From Hyphomonadaceae bacterium (lineage in GTDB: Bacteria > Pseudomonadota > Alphaproteobacteria > Caulobacterales > Aquidulcibacteraceae), in assembly GCA_019753175.1 (NCBI GenBank), contig JAIELK010000030.1:1-64000 (forward strand): 64,000 nucleotides of DNA, given 5' to 3'. The notes below the pieces were generated by a model, which was not told the origin of the DNA, made no database searches, and saw only the letters and a list, made by a program, of their open reading frames with translations. The position numbers and the translations under genes are program-made. This document shows, piece by piece, positions 59,076 through 64,000 of this stretch; the stretch's first letter is position 1, and every line of letters starts with the position of its first letter.

Positions 59076-59159
59076 ATGTGCAGAGTTGAATTCAGCAAGA
59101 ACGCGATCCGCGGGACGGCCCCAGCCGTCGCGCTGGAATCGTATCGGTTCAACGCATAG
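59076..59159 (+). CDS. 27-aa candidate small ORF upstream of an orphan terminator
   Basis: [27 protein letters not shown]; weak on its own. Confidence 0.25.
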   Translation: MCRVEFSKNAIRGTAPAVALESYRFNA

Positions 59160-59221
59160 CGTCTCTCGCGTTTCGGGGAGGCGTTTGGCCTCTCCGCAAA
59201 GTTCAGAACTGAAAGTTCACG

Positions 59222-59256
59222 AACCCCGGATGGCCAGCGCCTCCGGGGTTTGTTTT
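59222..59256 (+). terminator. orphan intrinsic terminator
   Basis: AACCCCGGA-TGGCCAGCGCC-TCCGGGGTTTGTTTT on + strand, without an obvious long upstream + strand gene. Confidence 0.7.
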
Positions 59257-59367
59257 GGGCCGGCGTCCCCCGCGTCCCACCGAATTGGCGCGCCAATGCC
59301 AATGGCCGCTTGGATCTGGGCTGATCATCCGGGCTCAGGCGGCGTCTTCTGGAGTCAGTGTGATGCA

Positions 59368-59712
59368 ATGAGCAAAGTACACGTGAATGTCGGCACCATC
59401 GGCCATGTCGATCATGGCAAGACGACCCTGACCTCCGCGATCACGCAGGTGCAGGCGGCGCATCTTGGCGGGAAAGGCTTGTCGTTCGATCAGATCGACA
59501 AGGCGCCCGAGGAAAAGGCGCGCGGCATCACGATCAATGTGGCGCATGTGGAATACGAATCCGAGACCCGGCACTACGCCCACATGGATTGCCCCGGCCA
59601 CGCCGATTACGTGAAGAACATGATCACCGGCGCGGCAGACAAATCCAAGTGCGAACACATCCTGCATGCGCGTCGTCTCCTTCAGCGCATGAGGATGACG
59701 GGCGTCATATGA
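59368..59712 (+). pseudogene. truncated EF-Tu (tuf) N-terminal fragment
   Basis: [28 protein letters not shown]...[42 protein letters not shown] then EHILHARR; no NKxD motif, no domains II/III. Confidence 0.85.
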
Positions 59713-59933
59713 AGGTTCGAGGCGGCAAGATCGGGTGGGGCATTAAGGGCGCATGAAGATTGGGCCTGAACGGGCTCGACCCGCCATTACTGCGTCCAAT
59801 GCAAAGTCGTGTGCGCTTACGTGTGCACCGACACCGCACGCAACCGCTCGCACAATGCACAGTATCCGCTAAATCAGTGTTCAATCCTCAGTATGTCCTG
59901 CTCCGCGGAGGACACACTCGAAAAATCAATGAA

Positions 59934-60011
59934 ATGAAACAATTAGATCGCCGTTTCTGCATAGCGCCCATGATGGATTGGAAGAGAAGCTGTAGAAAAA
60001 CATGCGCTTAG
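59934..60011 (+). pseudogene. truncated 5' dusA fragment (tRNA-dihydrouridine synthase A)
   Basis: MKQLDRRFCIAPMMDW matches the DusA N-terminus, then diverges (KRSCRKTCA*). Confidence 0.72.
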
Positions 60012-60017
60012 ACGCGC

Positions 60018-60039
60018 GCGGGCACACAGCGGGCACACG
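60018..60039. repeat. two perfect tandem 11-bp direct repeats
   Basis: GCGGGCACACA / GCGGGCACACG, 37 bp past the end of dusA homology. Confidence 0.6.
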
Positions 60040-60292
60040 CAGGAAAATGAAAAATTGGACGGATGGACGAGGCGTGGTGGGCGGCCTCGCGCAGGCGCTC
60101 TGATCCTTGAAAGCGCGCGCAATGCGTTAACGTCCCCACGTCGCAGAAAGACAGAAGGGTGGCGAATGGAACGGCAGGCTTGTGCACGTTCCCAGCCCAA
60201 GCGACACATTGTTGCGATTTGGCGTCTTTGGCCCAAGTTTGTCGTTCGGCACGTTGTTGGTTTTCGTCAACTTCGCACCGATGTCCCGCGGA

Positions 60293-60306
60293 TTGACGTC
60301 TATCAA
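60293..60306. promoter_or_regulatory. FNR/DNR-type box upstream of moaA
   Basis: TTGACGTCTATCAA (TTGA-N6-TCAA). Confidence 0.6.
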
Positions 60307-60408
60307 GCGCTGGGGGTCAGCCGGTCAATGTCAACGCCGTGGGCATGACGGAAGATGAATGCGCTCCGAGCCCTGGCGCCTAAGGCTCTCCCTTGATGCG
60401 ATGGCGCT

Positions 60409-61488
60409 ATGGCCGAGCGCGGCGGGCTGATGAATGGGTCAAAAGCCCGCTGCGCTAAGGGAGATGCGTGGAAACGCCGTCTCCTCCCAGGTTTGGAAAG
60501 GGGCGGCGGCGTGCAGCGACTTGAGGACGGCTTTGGCCGTCGTTTTCCATACTTGCGCCTATCGGTCACCGAGGCATGCAATTTTCGCTGTACCTATTGC
60601 TTGCCCAACGGGTACCGAAAGTCCGCCCCCAATGATTTCCTCTCGGTCGACGAAGTATCTCGCCTTGTCCGCGCCTTTCATGCGCTTGGCGTCCAGAAGG
60701 TCCGACTCACGGGCGGGGAGCCCAGCGTGCGCGGCGATCTGGTGGCGCTCATCGCGGCTGTGACCGAGGCGGGCGTCGAGAAGGTGGCGCTAACGACGAA
60801 CGGGTGGCGCTTGGCGCGCGGCCTTAAGGATTGGGTGCGGGCAGGGCTCACGCACCTCAATGTGAGCGCCGATAGCCTCGATCCGTCTGTATTTGCGCGG
60901 GTGACCGGTCATGACAGGCTGTCCGAGGTTTTGGCAGGCGTCGATGCCGCGTTGACGCATCCGCGCCTAACGGTGAAGCTGAACGCCGTTCTTCTGCGCG
61001 ACACGCTGTCGGAGGGGTTCAGCGCTTACGCATCGTACCTGAAGAAGCGGAAAGTCAGCGTCCGCTTCATCGAGTTGATGCGCACCGGCGATAATGCGGC
61101 GTTCTTCGCAGGTCAGCACGTGCCCGGTAGCGAATTGCGGAACTGGCTTCGCGACCAGGGGTGGTCGCCAGTGGAGCGCGGCTATGACGATGGGCCAGCG
61201 ACTGAATTTTCTCATCCCGAATATGAGGGCCGCTTTGGCCTCATTGCGCCCTATGCGCCTAGCTTCTGTGACAGCTGCAATCGGTTGCGTGTGACTGGGA
61301 GAGGAAAACTGCGCCTTTGCTTGTTCGGTGATGGCGGCGTTGACTTGCGCGATGTACTGCAGACGGACGAAGACCGAGATGCGCTCATGGCGCGAATCAC
61401 AGACGCGCTCTTCTTCAAGCCCCGTCGGCATGCCTTGCTCACGGGAAATCCCGGCGATACCAAGCATCTCGCCGAGTTAGGCGGTTGA
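60409..61488 (+). CDS. moaA: GTP 3',8-cyclase (radical SAM molybdenum cofactor synthesis)
   Basis: LRLSVTEACNFRCTYCLPNGY; VQKVRLTGGEPSVRGDLV; C-term CDSCNRLRVTGRGKLRLCLFGDGGVDLRD. Start uncertain. Confidence 0.95.
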   Translation: MAERGGLMNGSKARCAKGDAWKRRLLPGLERGGGVQRLEDGFGRRFPYLRLSVTEACNFRCTYCLPNGYRKSAPNDFLSVDEVSRLVRAFHALGVQKVRLTGGEPSVRGDLVALIAAVTEAGVEKVALTTNGWRLARGLKDWVRAGLTHLNVSADSLDPSVFARVTGHDRLSEVLAGVDAALTHPRLTVKLNAVLLRDTLSEGFSAYASYLKKRKVSVRFIELMRTGDNAAFFAGQHVPGSELRNWLRDQGWSPVERGYDDGPATEFSHPEYEGRFGLIAPYAPSFCDSCNRLRVTGRGKLRLCLFGDGGVDLRDVLQTDEDRDALMARITDALFFKPRRHALLTGNPGDTKHLAELGG

Positions 61489-61499
61489 GGAGTTCGAGG

Positions 61500-61871
61500 G
61501 TGAGCTTAAAGAACGAGGCGGTGATCCGCGACTTCGTCAAAGCATGGTCGCGGCTGAATCCCGAGGAGATAGCGGGCTATTTCACGGAAGAGGGCGTCTA
61601 CCACAACATGCCGGCGGGACCGGTGCACGGACGAGAACGCATCCGCGCCTTTATCGCAGGTTTCATCAAGGACTGGACCGCTACGGAGTGGGATCTGTTG
61701 ACCATGGTGAGTTCGGGGGACGTTGTGGTCGCCGAGCGCTTGGATCGGACTCGTTCGAAAAAAGGAGAGGTCGACCTGCCCTGCTGCGGGGTCTTCGAGA
61801 TGCGTAACGGCAAGATCGCTGTCTGGCGCGACTATTTTGATCTTGCGACCTACACGCGCGCGACGAGTTAA
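61500..61871 (+). CDS. limonene-1,2-epoxide hydrolase-like / NTF2-fold protein
   Basis: NEAVIRDFVKAWSRLNPEEIAGYFTEEGVYHNMPAGPVHGRERIRAFIAGF...GKIAVWRDYFDLATY. Confidence 0.85.
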   Translation: MSLKNEAVIRDFVKAWSRLNPEEIAGYFTEEGVYHNMPAGPVHGRERIRAFIAGFIKDWTATEWDLLTMVSSGDVVVAERLDRTRSKKGEVDLPCCGVFEMRNGKIAVWRDYFDLATYTRATS

Positions 61872-62635
61872 GCAGCGCCCGCACGCTGGTGTTCGGTGGA
61901 CCAGATCTCGGCGTCGGCTTCCGCGAGCAGGGGCGCCCGCGGCGCATAATTGTCGATAAGCGGGTCGGGGCGCGCGAGCCGCTCAAGGTCGCGAAGCTTC
62001 CCTAAACGTACGTCGGCGCCGTTCACTTCAACACCATAGCCGCCGAGAGTCGCGAAGGCGCGGGAGAGGTTTTCCGGCGTCATTCCAAGGAGGGCGGCCA
62101 GCACGCGTTTCTCGTGCGGCAGGTGGATGTTCTCGCCGCCGCCGGACTTGGCGCGCAGGGTGAGGAGATAATTGGCTAGGCGTTCGACGCCGCCGCGTAG
62201 CTTTTGATTCTTGATTGTGCGCACAAGCCCTCGGTAGCAGCCCGAGAGTTCGCGAGAGATAGCGACCGCGAACGCGGCGTCCTCGGCCATGTTCTGACGG
62301 ATGGCGTCGCCCGAGATCATCAGGATTTCGCAGCGTTCCAGTGTACGCGCCGACATCAGCGCATCCGCGTCAAGAACGACTGCTGCCAGGATGAAGGTTG
62401 AAACGGGGCGCAGGATCGTCAGAGTCGTTTCCTTGTCTTTCCAGGTGCCCTGAAGCTCGACCTGCCCCTCAAGCAATACATAAAGAAAATCCACCGGGTC
62501 GCCTTCCAGCAAGAGCGTAGTGTTTGCCGGAAAGCGCTGAAGGTAAGCAGTGCCTGTGACACGGTTGGAAGTGTCGTCGCTGACGCTCGCGAACATCGGT
62601 AGTGCACGAACCTTCGGAGTATCGGTGGGCCGCAT
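61868..62635 (-). CDS. Crp/Fnr family transcriptional regulator
   Basis: cNMP-like FPANTTLLLEGDPVDFLYVLLEGQVELQG; C-terminal HTH LAALLGMTPENLSRAFATLGGYGVEVNG. Confidence 0.92.
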   Translation of the reverse strand: MRPTDTPKVRALPMFASVSDDTSNRVTGTAYLQRFPANTTLLLEGDPVDFLYVLLEGQVELQGTWKDKETTLTILRPVSTFILAAVVLDADALMSARTLERCEILMISGDAIRQNMAEDAAFAVAISRELSGCYRGLVRTIKNQKLRGGVERLANYLLTLRAKSGGGENIHLPHEKRVLAALLGMTPENLSRAFATLGGYGVEVNGADVRLGKLRDLERLARPDPLIDNYAPRAPLLAEADAEIWSTEHQRAGAA

Positions 62636-62687
62636 CAGGACTCTCCCTCTTTGAGTTGCCTGATACGCTACGGTCCGGTCCGCATCT

Positions 62688-62701
62688 TGATCTCCATCAA
62701 T
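62688..62701. promoter_or_regulatory. consensus FNR-type box
   Basis: TTGATCTCCATCAA matches TTGAT-N4-ATCAA exactly; 53 bp upstream of the crp/fnr gene start. Confidence 0.75.
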
Positions 62702-62738
62702 TGGCAGCCCTGTTTCCCTCGAAATGGCGCGCGTGAGT

Positions 62739-62752
62739 TGACTAAAATCAAG
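62739..62752. promoter_or_regulatory. FNR/FixK-type box
   Basis: TTGACTAAAATCAA (TTGA-N6-TCAA). Confidence 0.6.
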
Positions 62753-62852
62753 AGACGCAGTCGACGAACGCAAATGGCTGCCAGAAATCTGCATTGGTGC
62801 GACCTCGCGCACTTGCTGCGGTCAATTATTTCTCCCGGGCGGCGCGCCTCGC

Positions 62853-62866
62853 TTAACGCACATCAA
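62853..62866. promoter_or_regulatory. FNR-type box upstream of narK-like gene
   Basis: TTAACGCACATCAA (one half-site mismatch); centre about 87 bp upstream of the ATG. Confidence 0.5.
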
Positions 62867-62946
62867 GCGCTGCCGCGCGCACGCAGGCCATTGTGCAGCC
62901 GTAAGTGAAGCGTCGGCCTTCACGGCCAAAAGAGGGGCGGAGATTC

Positions 62947-64000
62947 ATGGTCACTGCGGCTGAACGACCAGCGCCTGGGGCGGGCGGCGCGCTTTGGATG
63001 AGCACAGTGGCGTTCACGACATGCTTTGCTGTCTGGACGATCTTTTCGATCCTTGGCGTGCAGATCAAGAACGACTTGGGGCTGACAGAAACCCAGTTTG
63101 GCCTGCTGATCGGCACACCCATTCTCACGGGCTCCCTCATTCGCTTGTTTCTTGGCGTATGGACCGATCAGATCGGCGGCCGCATCGTCTACGCAGGCGT
63201 CATGCTCGCGGCGGCGGCGGCGACATTCTTGCTGTCATACGCCGAGACCTACCCGCAATTCCTGCTGGCTGCGCTTGGCGTTGGCATTGCGGGTGGCTCG
63301 TTCGCCGTCGGCATCACATATGTTTCCAAATTCTACCCTCAGAAAAGCCAAGGCACGGCGCTCGGCATTTTCGGCGCCGGCAATGTCGGCGCGGCCGTGA
63401 CAAAATTCGCCGCGCCCGTCGTGCTTGCGGCGATGGGCTGGGAGCGCGTCGCGCAAATTTGGGCGGCCGGGCTAGTTGTCATGGCGGTGGTGTTCTTCGT
63501 CACCACGAAGGACGATCCCGAGCTTGAGGCGCGCCGCAAGGCCGGTGTGAAGCCCCGCTCGCTCGCGGAGCAATTCGAGCCGCTGAAAAACGTGCAGGTC
63601 TGGCGCTTCTCGCTCTATTACTTCTTCGTGTTCGGCGCCTTCGTGGCGCTTTCGCTGTGGCTGCCTCGCTACCTGATCGGCGTCTACGGCTTCGACTTGC
63701 GCACGGCCGGCATGATCGCGGCGGCGTACTCGATCCCGGCTTCTCTCTTCCGCATCTATGGGGGATTTCTCTCCGACAAGGTCGGTGCGCGCAAGGTGAT
63801 GTACTGGACGTTTCTCGTCTCAATGGCGGCGACGTTTGTGCTCTCGTACCCAGCAACGACGTATATCGTCGATGGAATCGAAGGGCCTATCCAGTTTCGC
63901 TTCGAACTCGGGCCGGTCGGCTTCATCGTTGTCGCCTTTGTGCTCGGGTTCTTCATGAGTCTGGGCAAGGCGGCCGTCTTCAAACACATCCCGATCTACT
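62947..64000 (+). CDS. MFS nitrate/nitrite transporter (NarK/NasA type), truncated by window end
   Basis: MVTAAERPAPGAGGALWMSTVAFTTCFAVWTIFSILGVQIKNDLGLTETQFGLLIGTPILTGSLIRLFLGVWTDQIGGR...GNVGAAVTKFAAP; frame open to 64000. Confidence 0.92.
   Translation, partial: MVTAAERPAPGAGGALWMSTVAFTTCFAVWTIFSILGVQIKNDLGLTETQFGLLIGTPILTGSLIRLFLGVWTDQIGGRIVYAGVMLAAAAATFLLSYAETYPQFLLAALGVGIAGGSFAVGITYVSKFYPQKSQGTALGIFGAGNVGAAVTKFAAPVVLAAMGWERVAQIWAAGLVVMAVVFFVTTKDDPELEARRKAGVKPRSLAEQFEPLKNVQVWRFSLYYFFVFGAFVALSLWLPRYLIGVYGFDLRTAGMIAAAYSIPASLFRIYGGFLSDKVGARKVMYWTFLVSMAATFVLSYPATTYIVDGIEGPIQFRFELGPVGFIVVAFVLGFFMSLGKAAVFKHIPIY

Noticed and set aside
1-64000. CRISPR array, rRNA operon or intact transposase
   Set aside because: None seen: no regularly spaced repeats, rRNA motifs or transposase ORFs.

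Overview
High-GC alphaproteobacterial chromosome segment, Caulobacterales/Hyphomonadaceae-like by gene content (inference, not searched). Much of it is housekeeping: ridA-like, rnr, topA, dprA, plsY, pyrC-pyrB, ruvX, gatC/gatA/gatB, tRNA-Ser(GCT) and tdk. Accessory blocks: an ABC/HlyD efflux operon and an exported GH1 lying between plsY and pyrC; a nucleoside-salvage operon (CNT transporter, nucleoside hydrolase, ribokinase, IPNS-type 2OG oxygenase, tdk); two TonB-dependent receptors with an Asp/Asn hydroxylase and two AraC-type regulators; and a tightly coupled five-gene cluster at 52.8-58.9 kb (SWIM zinc finger, DUF5691-like, MoxR AAA ATPase, DUF5682-like, VWA). The five-gene cluster is the best candidate for an uncharacterised system. 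Just beyond it are a truncated tuf fragment, a truncated 5' dusA fragment that looks like an integration scar, and a moaA / Crp-Fnr / narK nitrate-respiration block with four FNR-type palindromes. This suggests a genomic island begins near 59.98 kb. A 49-aa membrane ORF missed by the ORF track is translationally coupled between pyrB and pyrC. No CRISPR array or intact transposase was seen. Family names come from reading the translations; no database search was run.
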